Origin: Neolewinella lacunae
GTDB taxonomy: Bacteria > Bacteroidota > Bacteroidia > Chitinophagales > Saprospiraceae
DNA length: 64,000 bases
Assembly (NCBI RefSeq): GCF_014349155.1
Contig: NZ_JACSIT010000118.1
Span: 1 to 64,000 of the forward strand
Reading direction: 5' to 3'
Positions 25,568 through 34,047 of the stretch are shown here, piece after piece. Under the pieces are notes generated by a model. The model was not told the origin of the DNA and made no database searches. It saw only the letters and a program-made list of their open reading frames with translations. Numbering within the stretch: the first letter of the stretch is position 1; every line of letters begins with the position of its first letter. A program made the translations under genes and the position numbers.

Positions 25568-27160
25568 TTACAATTTGAACCTAGCCAGTTCTTCGCCATT
25601 TTTGGCGTCGTGGGCGTGTACAGTGCAGACGAGACAGGAGTCAAAAGAACGGGCGACCATGCCTACCTCGACGGGGTCGTGCGGATCGGCTACTTCGATG
25701 CCTTCCAGGGCGGCTTCGATGGGGCCGGCGTTGCCCTGGTCGTCGTTGGGGCCAACGTTCCAGGTGGTGGGGGCCATCACCTGATAGTTTTTGATGACGC
25801 CGTCTTCAATCTCCACCCAGTGGGCGAGTGCCCCGCGGGCGGCTTCGGTGGCACCCCAGCCTTTGCCGTCTTGCTCGGTGGGCTTGATGTAAAACTCACC
25901 GTCGAGGTCGACCTGGCTGAGCCACTCCATGATCTGGTTGTAGAGGCGTGGCGCTTCGTGTACGCGGGCCAGGGAGCGGGTGAAGACGCTGGGGCCAAGC
26001 TCCTGCATGATGTCGAGGAAGAGCGGGTCCTTGATCTGGTGGTCAAGATTGTCGGGGTTGCCCGCCATAATGACGCGGCTCAGGGGGCCGGCTTCGGCGG
26101 CGTAGCCATCGAAACGCGGGGCCTTGCTCCAGCTGTACTTGCCGCCCCAGTCGGTATTGTGCATCGTCTGGCTTTCCAGGGGCGTGGGCAGGGGCTCATT
26201 CCAGGGGTGGGCTGCCGCTACGTCCTGGTACCAGGCGTGGCTGACGTGTTCCTGAATCTTGAGGTGATCCATAGCGTGGAAGTTCTTCCCGTCGTAAAAA
26301 CCACCGGGGCTGATAACGGCACGCTGCCGCCCTTCCACCGTGGGGCGGTTGTAGAGGTCTTTGTGCAGATAGGTTCCGTAGGCGATGAACTTCCCGACGC
26401 CCTGTCCGAACTTATCAAGCCCAAACTCCAGGGAAGCGCGGATGAACAGGCCCAGGTCGGAATTCTTCTGGCTCTCGTTTTCTTCTACCCACTCCATGAG
26501 GTCCTCCCAGCTCTGGATGCGGAGGTAGCGCTCGATGGAGCAACCCAGCCAGATGGTTTCGAGCCAGTCGTTGCGGAACTGGTTCATGATGGCCACCGCA
26601 CGGGTGATGTCCTTCAAGGTGGGGGCGCACATGACGCCACCCGGGACCATGTAGGAAGAGTGGGGCCACTGGCCACCGAAGAGGGCGTAGACTTCTACCG
26701 GACGGCCGGACGCTACCACACCCCGCTGGAAGGATGTGCCAACGTAGGCAGAAAAGCGTTTGACCACCTCCTGGTAAAGCGGATGATGAGCGAATTTCTT
26801 ATTCGCCATATCGGTGGCGAAGATGGCGTAAAACCACCGCGGAATGCTCTGGATGGTTTCCGTGGCCTGGCCGATGGCCCGTAGCAGCAGGGCGTTGGGG
26901 GTCAGTTGCGTTTTCCAGATCGTGTCGAGTGCAGAAGAAGCGCAATAGAGGTGGCTGCCACCGCAGATGCCGCAGATGCGGGGGGTAACGATGAGGCCCG
27001 ACTGGGGGTCTTTGCCCGCCATGATCTGCTCAAAGCCGCGGAACATGGCGGCCTGGGTATAAGCCTTGGTCACGACGCCGCCGTCCATGACCACCTTGAC
27101 GTCCAGGTCACCTTCTACGCGACCTACCGGACTGATGTTGAGTTCTTTGATTTGTGACAT
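25568..27160 (-). CDS. hupL: Uptake [NiFe] hydrogenase large subunit, group 2a-like
   Basis: The catalytic subunit that oxidises H2 at the NiFe centre, in the cytoplasm. The 530-residue sequence has the L1 motif RICGICGGSH (Cys63, Cys66, His70) and the L2 motif DSCLVCTVH (Cys509, Cys512, His515). Both Ni-ligating Cys pairs are intact. The family usually has DPCxxCxxH, so Ser replaces Pro. A 15-residue tail after His515 is the expected maturation cleavage product. Sequence style and pairing with a Tat-less small subunit point to the cyanobacterial/actinobacterial uptake group 2a. It follows the small subunit gene by 76 bp. Confidence 0.95.
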   Translation of the reverse strand: MSQIKELNISPVGRVEGDLDVKVVMDGGVVTKAYTQAAMFRGFEQIMAGKDPQSGLIVTPRICGICGGSHLYCASSALDTIWKTQLTPNALLLRAIGQATETIQSIPRWFYAIFATDMANKKFAHHPLYQEVVKRFSAYVGTSFQRGVVASGRPVEVYALFGGQWPHSSYMVPGGVMCAPTLKDITRAVAIMNQFRNDWLETIWLGCSIERYLRIQSWEDLMEWVEENESQKNSDLGLFIRASLEFGLDKFGQGVGKFIAYGTYLHKDLYNRPTVEGRQRAVISPGGFYDGKNFHAMDHLKIQEHVSHAWYQDVAAAHPWNEPLPTPLESQTMHNTDWGGKYSWSKAPRFDGYAAEAGPLSRVIMAGNPDNLDHQIKDPLFLDIMQELGPSVFTRSLARVHEAPRLYNQIMEWLSQVDLDGEFYIKPTEQDGKGWGATEAARGALAHWVEIEDGVIKNYQVMAPTTWNVGPNDDQGNAGPIEAALEGIEVADPHDPVEVGMVARSFDSCLVCTVHAHDAKNGEELARFKL

Positions 27161-27236
27161 AATGGATTTTCTGATCGACCACTGGTCTTTGTATGCCCGG
27201 TCCGCCAGTTTCCGGCGGGCTCAGGGCAAGCGTTGT

Positions 27237-28217
27237 TTACTTACTCGTTTCGAAATGTTCCTGCATCGTTCCGGTCACTCTCTCCAGCCCGCCGAGGACC
27301 TTCTCAAAGCCCGCACGGGTGTAGTAGCCGAATTTGGAGACTCCGGTAGGGACGTCTTTCGGCAAAAAGCCCAGGTGCTTCATCGTTTTGAGAACGGAGC
27401 CTTTCTTGAGGTCGTGGTGCGGAAAGCCCGGCTCTGTACATCCCAGGCAGGGGTGGTTGGCGCGGGTCTTGGAACTTTGGCGGTTCCAGAGGATGCGGTT
27501 GCAGCTGGCGCGGGTCATAGGCCCCCGGCATCCGACTTCGTAAAAGAGGCAACCGCCGCGCTTGCCGAAGTGGCCATCGACTTTTTGGGCGAAGGAAATG
27601 GCGTTGGGGCAGCCCGTTTGCACAAAGTCCGTGAAGAAAGTCTTGGGGCGGTGGTAGTCGTCGATCAAGACATCGCCAATGCGGCCAGTGCTGATGGCGA
27701 CCAGGATCTGGGTTACCCAGTCGGGGTGGGCGGGGCAGCCCGGGATATTGATGACGGGCAGGCCGCCTTTGCTTTTGTAGTTCGACCCCAGGAGGCCGCC
27801 TTTGGCTTTCTTGTGGAACTGGAGCCCCGTGCTTTCGCTGGGGTTGGGCGGGACGGCGGGGATGCCGCCCCAGGTGGCGCAGTCGCCAATGGCTACGACG
27901 AAGCCAGCCACTTCACTGAGTTCCCGGACCCAGTCCATCATCGGCCGCTCTGCGAAATAGTTCATCGTCCCGGTGCCGTTGGGGCCCTGGATGATGCTTC
28001 CCTCGAAGACGAGGATGTCGAGCTGGGTTTTACCCGCCTTGATGTCGTTCATCAAGTCAGTAACCTGGTCCCCAATTTCCAAGCCGATGCTGGGGTGCCA
28101 GAGAATGTTGATGCCGAAGTCGACGACCAGTTCGGGAACGGTCGGCTCTTCGGCATTAAGGAAGGACATCGTGTTGCCACTACACGCGCCCCCTTGTAAC
28201 CAAAGGAGATTTGCCAT
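27237..28217 (-). CDS. hupS: Uptake [NiFe] hydrogenase small subunit, group 2a-like
   Basis: The electron-transfer subunit with iron-sulfur clusters, 326 residues. It starts MANLLWLQGGACSGN without a twin-arginine signal, so the enzyme stays in the cytoplasm. The proximal-cluster motif, usually CxxC, is C12-SG-N15. Later Cys residues (GDCATWGG, IPGCPAHPDW, the GCRGP and CLGCTEP blocks) supply the other clusters. The Asn replacement is known in cyanobacterial HupS and fits the [3Fe-4S] clusters reported for mycobacterial Huc. ATG 28217 is chosen over a TTG two codons upstream. It is the first gene of the operon, and the 313-bp divergent region ahead of it should hold the promoter. Confidence 0.95.
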   Translation of the reverse strand: MANLLWLQGGACSGNTMSFLNAEEPTVPELVVDFGINILWHPSIGLEIGDQVTDLMNDIKAGKTQLDILVFEGSIIQGPNGTGTMNYFAERPMMDWVRELSEVAGFVVAIGDCATWGGIPAVPPNPSESTGLQFHKKAKGGLLGSNYKSKGGLPVINIPGCPAHPDWVTQILVAISTGRIGDVLIDDYHRPKTFFTDFVQTGCPNAISFAQKVDGHFGKRGGCLFYEVGCRGPMTRASCNRILWNRQSSKTRANHPCLGCTEPGFPHHDLKKGSVLKTMKHLGFLPKDVPTGVSKFGYYTRAGFEKVLGGLERVTGTMQEHFETSK

Positions 28218-28223
28218 GATCAA

Positions 28224-28536
28224 AAATTGGACAGTTGAAAGGACTCATGAGCTTCTCCCGCGGGCAAAACCAAAACTTTCGCTGCGGAAGGAAGCAAAAT
28301 AACTTGCCGCAATGTAGTAAGATTTTCTTTCGTTCAAACTCTTTTTTACCAACAAAATAATCTACTGTGCAAGGCTTTCACCGTAGAAAAGTCGGACTTT
28401 CACCCGACAGAGGCTTCGGGAAACTCGCTGACTGGAGGGTTTCTGATCGTTCCTACCCACGCCTTGGCCACCCAACTAAATCATTTAAAAACTACATTTG
28501 TAGTAAATTAGCTCTCTTCGCTTACACCCCCCCTCC
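28224..28536. other. 313-bp divergent intergenic region
   Basis: No gene found. It should contain the hydrogenase operon promoter (leftward) and the promoter of the gene at 28537 (rightward). Only the palindrome at 28491-28504 stands out. I found no clean TTG...TAnnTTTG promoter for the hydrogenase side. Confidence 0.6.
28491..28504. promoter_or_regulatory. BlaI/MecI-type operator candidate
   Basis: ACTACA-TT-TGTAGT is a perfect 6-2-6 palindrome containing TACAnnTGTA, the core recognised by BlaI/MecI repressors. It ends 32 bp before the ATG of the downstream exported protein, overlapping the expected promoter. No BlaI or BlaR gene is in the window. Confidence 0.6.
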
Positions 28537-29688
28537 ATGCCTAGCCTTCTCTTGCTCCTTCTGCTCTTTACCACTGCCTTTACGCAGGCCCAAGGGACAC
28601 TCTCGGGCACCGTCACCGATGCACAGACGGGTGAACCTCTCGGCTTCGCCACCGTCTACCTGGATGGAACGAGCAAGGGCGACGTAACCGACGAAGCTGG
28701 TCGGTTTACCCTCGCCAACGTCGTTTTACCGGCCAACCTGGTGATCAGCCACCTCAGCTACACCAACCAAGTGCTGGCCCTGACCGCTGACCCAGGCCCC
28801 TTGAGCATCCGCATGGAGGCCCGGGAACGGGTGTTGGCTGGGGTGGAAGTCACCGACCGCAACCTGCGGCAAAAGACCTTGGCAGAGTTTAAAACCTTGT
28901 TGCTGGGGGCCGATGAATGGGGCGAGCAATCCACTTTCCAAAACGACAACGTACTCCGCTTCGACCGCGACTACCGCCCGCAAACGATACAGGTGCACAA
29001 TGAGCGGATGCGCCAACTTCTGTTAAGTGCGGAGCGGAGCGACGGCCGCTGGTCTGCCGATGGCAGTACGTACACTTTTGAAGAGGCCACGAACCTCCAG
29101 GCGGTTTCCAATGGCCCGCTCACGATCCGACTCCCTCATTTAGGTTACACCCTGCAAATGGACCTCAACCACTTCGAGGCAGATTACCGGTCGGGCAGCC
29201 GGACGCTGCTTGGCACCTTTTTCTTCGCCCCCAGTGCCAAGCAAAACGCCCAACAGCGCAAAAACCGCGAGCGGGCCTACCTCGGGTCGGCGATGCACTT
29301 TGCCCGCGCCCTACTCGCCGGAACCCTGACCGAAAACGGTTTTCGGGTGCTGGAAGTCAGCAAAGATTCCACGGGGCGCGGGGAAATCGTGCAGGACATC
29401 CTACTCCGTGATTACCTCCATCCCGGCGAAGACGGTACCTGGGAGTTGCGCGGCCTGGCGGGGCGCTCCTTGGCCATTCTGTACTACGCCGACCAACAAA
29501 AACGCCCGCTCCCGCCGGAAAAATGGCGCAAACAACAGCCGGTACAGTCCCGCTGCTTCGTCCAGGAAGACCGCTGCCTGCTGCTCGCTGGCGGCGCCTT
29601 TGGTGATGCCTCCCTGACCTTTTCAGGCGACATGGGCAGTCGCGGCCTGGCGTGGCTGCTGCCGGTGGATTACGTGTTTGGCGAGTGA
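28537..29688 (+). CDS. Exported protein with carboxypeptidase-D-like regulatory domain
   Basis: A 383-residue protein with a signal peptide (cleavage near TQAQG, residue 19) followed by a CarboxypepD_reg-like beta-sandwich (GTLSGTVTDAQTGEPLGFAT, about residues 20-105). The remaining ~275 residues do not resemble any enzyme I know. Such proteins are common in Bacteroidota envelopes and their role is generally unknown. It stands alone, with a BlaI-type palindrome in its promoter, and the following gene faces it. Confidence 0.8.
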   Translation: MPSLLLLLLLFTTAFTQAQGTLSGTVTDAQTGEPLGFATVYLDGTSKGDVTDEAGRFTLANVVLPANLVISHLSYTNQVLALTADPGPLSIRMEARERVLAGVEVTDRNLRQKTLAEFKTLLLGADEWGEQSTFQNDNVLRFDRDYRPQTIQVHNERMRQLLLSAERSDGRWSADGSTYTFEEATNLQAVSNGPLTIRLPHLGYTLQMDLNHFEADYRSGSRTLLGTFFFAPSAKQNAQQRKNRERAYLGSAMHFARALLAGTLTENGFRVLEVSKDSTGRGEIVQDILLRDYLHPGEDGTWELRGLAGRSLAILYYADQQKRPLPPEKWRKQQPVQSRCFVQEDRCLLLAGGAFGDASLTFSGDMGSRGLAWLLPVDYVFGE

Positions 29689-29737
29689 AAGCAGCAGGTT
29701 GGGAGAAAGGTCTGCGGTGCTGTTCCGATGCCCTACC

Positions 29738-31561
29738 CTACTTCTTCAAAACCCCGATAATTTCCTGGTTCATCTTCCGCACGCGTGCGATGTCCATCTT
29801 GTCCACTTTTCGGTCGTAGGTCATGAAGCCATTGACTTCCCCCTCCACGTCCGTAGTCTGCGTGTAGATGGCCCCGGAAAAACCGGCCTTTACCAGCTTT
29901 TTGAGTTCCATCGCATACTGGAGGTACTGAGCGGTGGTCTCGTCCGAATTTTTGAATTTTACGTAGCCCCAGTTGTTGTCGGGTTTCCAGAGGTGGCCCT
30001 CCAGGGCGAGGCCGATTCCGCCGTATTCGCCCAGCACATTGGTGCGCTCGGCATCGTAGAGGTACATGGCCGGCCCCGGGTAATTGTGGAGATCGACGAT
30101 GTCGCCCGTCCGGTAAAAGTTGCCTCCGCTGGCGGCGTTCACCAGGCGGCTGGGGTCGTAAGCCTTCGTCCACTCGGCAATTTCTTCGGTTTTAAACTGT
30201 CCCCAGGCCTCGTTGAAGGGCACCCAGGAGACGATGCTGGGGTGGGAATCCAGGAGGTCGATGATGCCTTTCCATTCCTTGCGGTAAATCGCTTCGGAGG
30301 CCGGACTCCGCTTCAACTCGGTACCTTCAAAGTACTGGTGGTTTTGCCACTGCGGGCTACGGTCACCGTTTGGCATATCCTGCCAGACGAGGATGCCCAG
30401 GCGATCACAGTGCGTGTACCAGCGGGCGGGTTCCACCTTGACGTGTTTGCGAATGAGGTTGAAGCCCAGTTCTTTGGTCTTCTCAATGTCGTAGCGCAGG
30501 GCTTCGTCGCTCGGCGCGGTGTACAAGCCGTCGGGCCACCAACCCTGATCCAGGGGACCAAACTGGAAATAGTCCTCGTTATTCAGCTGCATCCGGATGA
30601 TCCCGAATTCGTCTTTCTTCATAGCGATTTTCCGCATGCCGAAGTAGCTTTCTACCTCGTCGACTACTTTCCCGGCCCGCAGCAGCCTCACCCGCAGGTC
30701 GTAGAGAAAGGGACGCTCCGGAGACCAAAGCCTGGCATCGGCCACGGCCAGCACGAGGTCTTGCCCGGCGGCTCCCTTTGCCGTGGCCACGGTGCGGTCG
30801 CCGTCGGTGGCGGTCACTTCCACGACGTCACCAAAGCTTGCTCCCTTGAGTTGGGTGGCCACCCGGACGCTTCCTGCGTCGATGTCGGTTTCCGTTTTCA
30901 GGTCCAGGATGTACTGCTGGGGCAGGGCTTCGAGCCAGACGGTTTGCCAGATGCCCGTCACGGCGGTGTACCAGATACCCTCGGGCTTAGTGACCTGCTT
31001 GCCGCGGGGCTGGGGACCGTCGCTGGTGGGATCCCATACCTTTACTACGAGCTTTTGGCTACCCTCGGCGCTTAAAAACGGCGTCAGGTCAAAAGAAAAC
31101 GGCGTGTAGCCGCCTTCGTGGGTGCCCACTTTGATGTCGTTGATCCACACGTCCGCCCGCCAATCTACCGCACCGAAGTGCAGCAAAACGTCTTTCCCTT
31201 TCCAGGTAGTGGGTACCTCAAAACGCGTGTGGTACCAGAGTTCTTTTTCGGCCCCAACTTCCTGCATCACGCCGGAAAGGCTGGATTCTACGGCGAAGGG
31301 CACCAGGATTTTTCCCGCAAACTGCTGCGGCTCGGCTTTCCCCTTTTCCAGGATGGCGTAATCCCACAAACCGTTGAGGTTCTTCCAGTCTTTACGGACG
31401 AGCTGCGGACGGGGGTATTCGGGCAAGACCTTATCCACCGCAATCTGCTCCGCCCACTTCGTTTTGATCTTGTCTCCGGCGGGTGCCCACTGGGCGACAA
31501 TGGGCACACTGAACAGGCAGAGGAGGAAGAGCGGGAAGAAAAATTTTGCTACGGATTGCAT
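29738..31561 (-). CDS. Glycoside hydrolase family 2 protein
   Basis: An exported glycosidase, 607 residues with a signal peptide ending near PIVAQ (residue 23). It has the GH2 order of sugar-binding, immunoglobulin-like and TIM-barrel domains. The catalytic acid/base is the Glu in VPFNEAWGQF and the likely nucleophile is the Glu in VLGEYGGIGL. GH2 includes beta-galactosidases, mannosidases, glucuronidases and arabinofuranosidases; the exact activity cannot be told. It is the last gene of the susC-susD-GH43 series and probably releases side-chain sugars from the same glycan. Confidence 0.92.
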   Translation of the reverse strand: MQSVAKFFFPLFLLCLFSVPIVAQWAPAGDKIKTKWAEQIAVDKVLPEYPRPQLVRKDWKNLNGLWDYAILEKGKAEPQQFAGKILVPFAVESSLSGVMQEVGAEKELWYHTRFEVPTTWKGKDVLLHFGAVDWRADVWINDIKVGTHEGGYTPFSFDLTPFLSAEGSQKLVVKVWDPTSDGPQPRGKQVTKPEGIWYTAVTGIWQTVWLEALPQQYILDLKTETDIDAGSVRVATQLKGASFGDVVEVTATDGDRTVATAKGAAGQDLVLAVADARLWSPERPFLYDLRVRLLRAGKVVDEVESYFGMRKIAMKKDEFGIIRMQLNNEDYFQFGPLDQGWWPDGLYTAPSDEALRYDIEKTKELGFNLIRKHVKVEPARWYTHCDRLGILVWQDMPNGDRSPQWQNHQYFEGTELKRSPASEAIYRKEWKGIIDLLDSHPSIVSWVPFNEAWGQFKTEEIAEWTKAYDPSRLVNAASGGNFYRTGDIVDLHNYPGPAMYLYDAERTNVLGEYGGIGLALEGHLWKPDNNWGYVKFKNSDETTAQYLQYAMELKKLVKAGFSGAIYTQTTDVEGEVNGFMTYDRKVDKMDIARVRKMNQEIIGVLKK

Positions 31562-31606
31562 GATGAAGTTTTGCGGATAAAGGAAGGAAAGGCAAGCGGG
31601 TTAAAG

Positions 31607-32626
31607 CTAGCGCACGGCCGGGACGCCAGTGAAAGTCATCACCACTGGCTTGATGGTGCCATCGTCGTTGAAGGCGAGTTTGTCCATGCAGGTGACCCGG
31701 TGGTCGCGGTCTTCGTTCGGAATCGGGCGGCGGTGGTAGACGATGATCCATTCGTCCTTGCCGGGGATCTGGATGACGGAGTGGTGGCCAGCTCCGGTAG
31801 CTACGCCCTCTTGCGATTCCAGGATGGTACCCTGCCGCGTGTAAGGTCCGGTGACCGCCGGTGCCGTAGCGTAAGCCACTTTATAGCTGCCGTTGGTCCA
31901 GCCGCCTTCCGACCACATGAAATAGTAAATGCCCTTACGCTTAAACATGAAAGGGCCTTCCACGTAGCCTTCCTGGGTCACTTCGTGGAAGAGCTGTCCG
32001 TCTTCCCAGGGGATAAACCCGGTAAAATCGTTGTTCAAACGCCCCAGGTTGCAACGGCCCCAGCCGCCGTAAAAGAAGTACACGGTGCCATCGGTATCGC
32101 GGTAGACGAACTGGTCAATGGGCTGGGCCATATTGTAAAATTCGCTCAGCAGCGGCTTGCCGAGGTGGTCGCGGTAGGGGCCGCCCGGGGCATCGGCCAC
32201 CGCGACCCCGATGCCGCCTTCTTTGTACTTATCGTAGCTGGCATTGTAGCCCGGCCGCGCGGGGTTCTGAATGTCATTACCGGCAAAGAAAAGGTAGTAT
32301 TTGCCCCGGTGCTCCAGCACGCTGGGTGCCCACATGGCTTGCTTGACCCAGGGCACGATGCTGGTATCCAGCACGCTCGGGTGCTTGGTCCAGGTGACCA
32401 GGTCTTTGCTCGAGAAAGCGTCGAGGTGGAGCTGCTTATCGAAATCATCGGAATAGGTCGGGAAGACCCAGTAGGTGTCTCCGAAGACGATGCCTTCGGG
32501 GTCTGCGTACCAGCCCGGGAAGATGGGGTTTCCGGAGCTTTTTGCGGCCGTTCCCCGGCTTACTTTTTCACTGCACGCCCCCAAAAGCAGCGGCAAAACA
32601 ACGATGATGAAGATGCGAATAGCCAT
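31607..32626 (-). CDS. Glycoside hydrolase family 43 lipoprotein (third of the series)
   Basis: A predicted arabinosidase or xylosidase on the cell surface or in the periplasm. 339 residues with a lipobox LLGAC (Cys18). The five-bladed propeller residues are the Asp in WYADPEGI, the Asp in PIDQFVYRD and the Glu in YVEGPFMF. It precedes the GH2 gene by 45 bp in the same direction. Substrate details cannot be read from sequence; arabinan or arabinoxylan is likely from the locus. Confidence 0.9.
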   Translation of the reverse strand: MAIRIFIIVVLPLLLGACSEKVSRGTAAKSSGNPIFPGWYADPEGIVFGDTYWVFPTYSDDFDKQLHLDAFSSKDLVTWTKHPSVLDTSIVPWVKQAMWAPSVLEHRGKYYLFFAGNDIQNPARPGYNASYDKYKEGGIGVAVADAPGGPYRDHLGKPLLSEFYNMAQPIDQFVYRDTDGTVYFFYGGWGRCNLGRLNNDFTGFIPWEDGQLFHEVTQEGYVEGPFMFKRKGIYYFMWSEGGWTNGSYKVAYATAPAVTGPYTRQGTILESQEGVATGAGHHSVIQIPGKDEWIIVYHRRPIPNEDRDHRVTCMDKLAFNDDGTIKPVVMTFTGVPAVR

Positions 32627-32690
32627 GGTTTTTCCTTTCGTTTAGTCGGTGATCGGCGGCTGGCCCCTAACGTCGGAACGGGGCGCGGCC

Positions 32691-32708
32691 GCAGGTGCAA
32701 GGTAAGGC
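32691..32708 (-). repeat. Dispersed 18-bp repeat copy 13 (NN=GC), between two GH43 genes
   Basis: Perfect match in the 116-bp gap between the second and third GH43 genes, within the operon. Confidence 0.9.
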
Positions 32709-32742
32709 CACAGAAAGCAGTGGACGCCCCCGGCCTCCATGC

Positions 32743-33930
32743 CTATTTGGAGTCGGTAATAATCATTGGCTGCGGACTGGTTGTTGGCCCAGCAACTTCC
32801 AGTTTTCCGTTGGCATCGATGGTCATTTCATCGATGAAAACGACGCGCTCTTCGCCGGTCGATTGCGTCCGGCCGTGGTATACGCTGTACATTTTCCCTT
32901 GGTCTTCGAGGAAGAGAACACTGTTGTGGCCAGTGCCAGTCACTTCGCCGCCCTCGGCTACATTCTTCTGAAGGACGGGGTTATTGTCCGCCTTGGTGTA
33001 GGGGCCGAGCGGCGCGGTGGCGGTGGAATAGCCGACGGCGTAGTTCTCACCCGCGTAAAAATTGGCCGAATACATCATGTAGTAGGTGCCCTGGTGCTTG
33101 AAGGTGAAGGAGCCTTCCGTCCACCGCCTGTTCACTTCACCGGAGGTCACCGAGCGGCTTTCCCATTCGGCGTTGGCGTCGTCCATTTTAACCGGCGGAC
33201 GGAGCAAAAGGACTGGCTCGCCGATGACGGACTTAAAGTCGGGGCTCAATTCCACGCCGTAGACCCAGCTTTCTTCGATTTCGTCAAACAGGCCCTCCGC
33301 TTTGGCCCAGTCGGCCACCTCGCTCTCCACGGGGTGTTTGTAGCAGGCGCGGGAATAGTAAAGGTAAAATTTGCCGTCATCGTCCCGGAACACATTGGCG
33401 TCGATGATGGGGTAACCCGGTTCAAATAAGGGCTTATTTTGGAGGTCCTCAAAAGGGCCTTTGGGGTCATCGGCCACGGCTACCCCGATGTGAAAGTTCT
33501 CCCCTTCGTTGGTAGGATTGTGTTTCCAGTTAGCGCTGTAGAAGAGGTAGTATTTACCATCAAAAAAGTAGCACTCCGGGGCCCAAAAGGCGCTTTCGTT
33601 CCAACTATCGGCCGTATTGCCGTGGTAAACCTGATTTTCATAATTCCAATTTACCAAATCTTTGGAGGAGTAAACGGAAAAGCCGTCCACAGCCCCGCCG
33701 CCCGTTCCGTACATGTAGTAGGTTCCGCTGCCGTCGTCGAGGATGTAGGGGTCGCCAAATTCCACGTCCAGGGGATTCTGAAAAGTAGCGGCGGTATCCT
33801 GTGCAGTTTGGTCCGCTGATTCGTTAGCCTCCTTGTTGTTCTGGCAACTGCCCAGGGCGAATACCAACAGGACGAAAAAGGAGCTAAGTGATAGGGCGCG
33901 GTAGTTTCCGTTTGCTGATCGAATGGGCAT
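32743..33930 (-). CDS. Glycoside hydrolase family 43 lipoprotein (second of the series)
   Basis: 395 residues with a lipobox ALGSC (Cys29) followed by a Gln/Asn/Asp/Ala-rich linker to about residue 48. The GH43 catalytic residues are the Asp in FGDPYILDD, the Asp in PIIDANVFRDD and the Glu in WTEGSFTF. Other GH43 features include FWAPECYFFDGKYYLFYSA. It probably cleaves alpha-L-arabinofuranosyl or beta-xylosyl links and feeds arabinose to AraA/AraB. It is in the middle of the GH43 series. Confidence 0.92.
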   Translation of the reverse strand: MPIRSANGNYRALSLSSFFVLLVFALGSCQNNKEANESADQTAQDTAATFQNPLDVEFGDPYILDDGSGTYYMYGTGGGAVDGFSVYSSKDLVNWNYENQVYHGNTADSWNESAFWAPECYFFDGKYYLFYSANWKHNPTNEGENFHIGVAVADDPKGPFEDLQNKPLFEPGYPIIDANVFRDDDGKFYLYYSRACYKHPVESEVADWAKAEGLFDEIEESWVYGVELSPDFKSVIGEPVLLLRPPVKMDDANAEWESRSVTSGEVNRRWTEGSFTFKHQGTYYMMYSANFYAGENYAVGYSTATAPLGPYTKADNNPVLQKNVAEGGEVTGTGHNSVLFLEDQGKMYSVYHGRTQSTGEERVVFIDEMTIDANGKLEVAGPTTSPQPMIITDSK

Positions 33931-34047
33931 TACTTGCTGAATTTGAAATCCTGGAAAATGGGTAAAGAACTAGCTGGCAACCTCGGCACCAGAGCAGTTG
34001 GGAAGAAGGAGCGAAAGTAGAAAAAATGGGCCCTTATTCCCCCTACC

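Noticed and set aside
31118-32971. 617-codon plus-strand frame across GH2 and GH43 genes
   Set aside because: It spans two real genes and their gap in antisense. It has no domain, and the codon pattern is that of a shadow.
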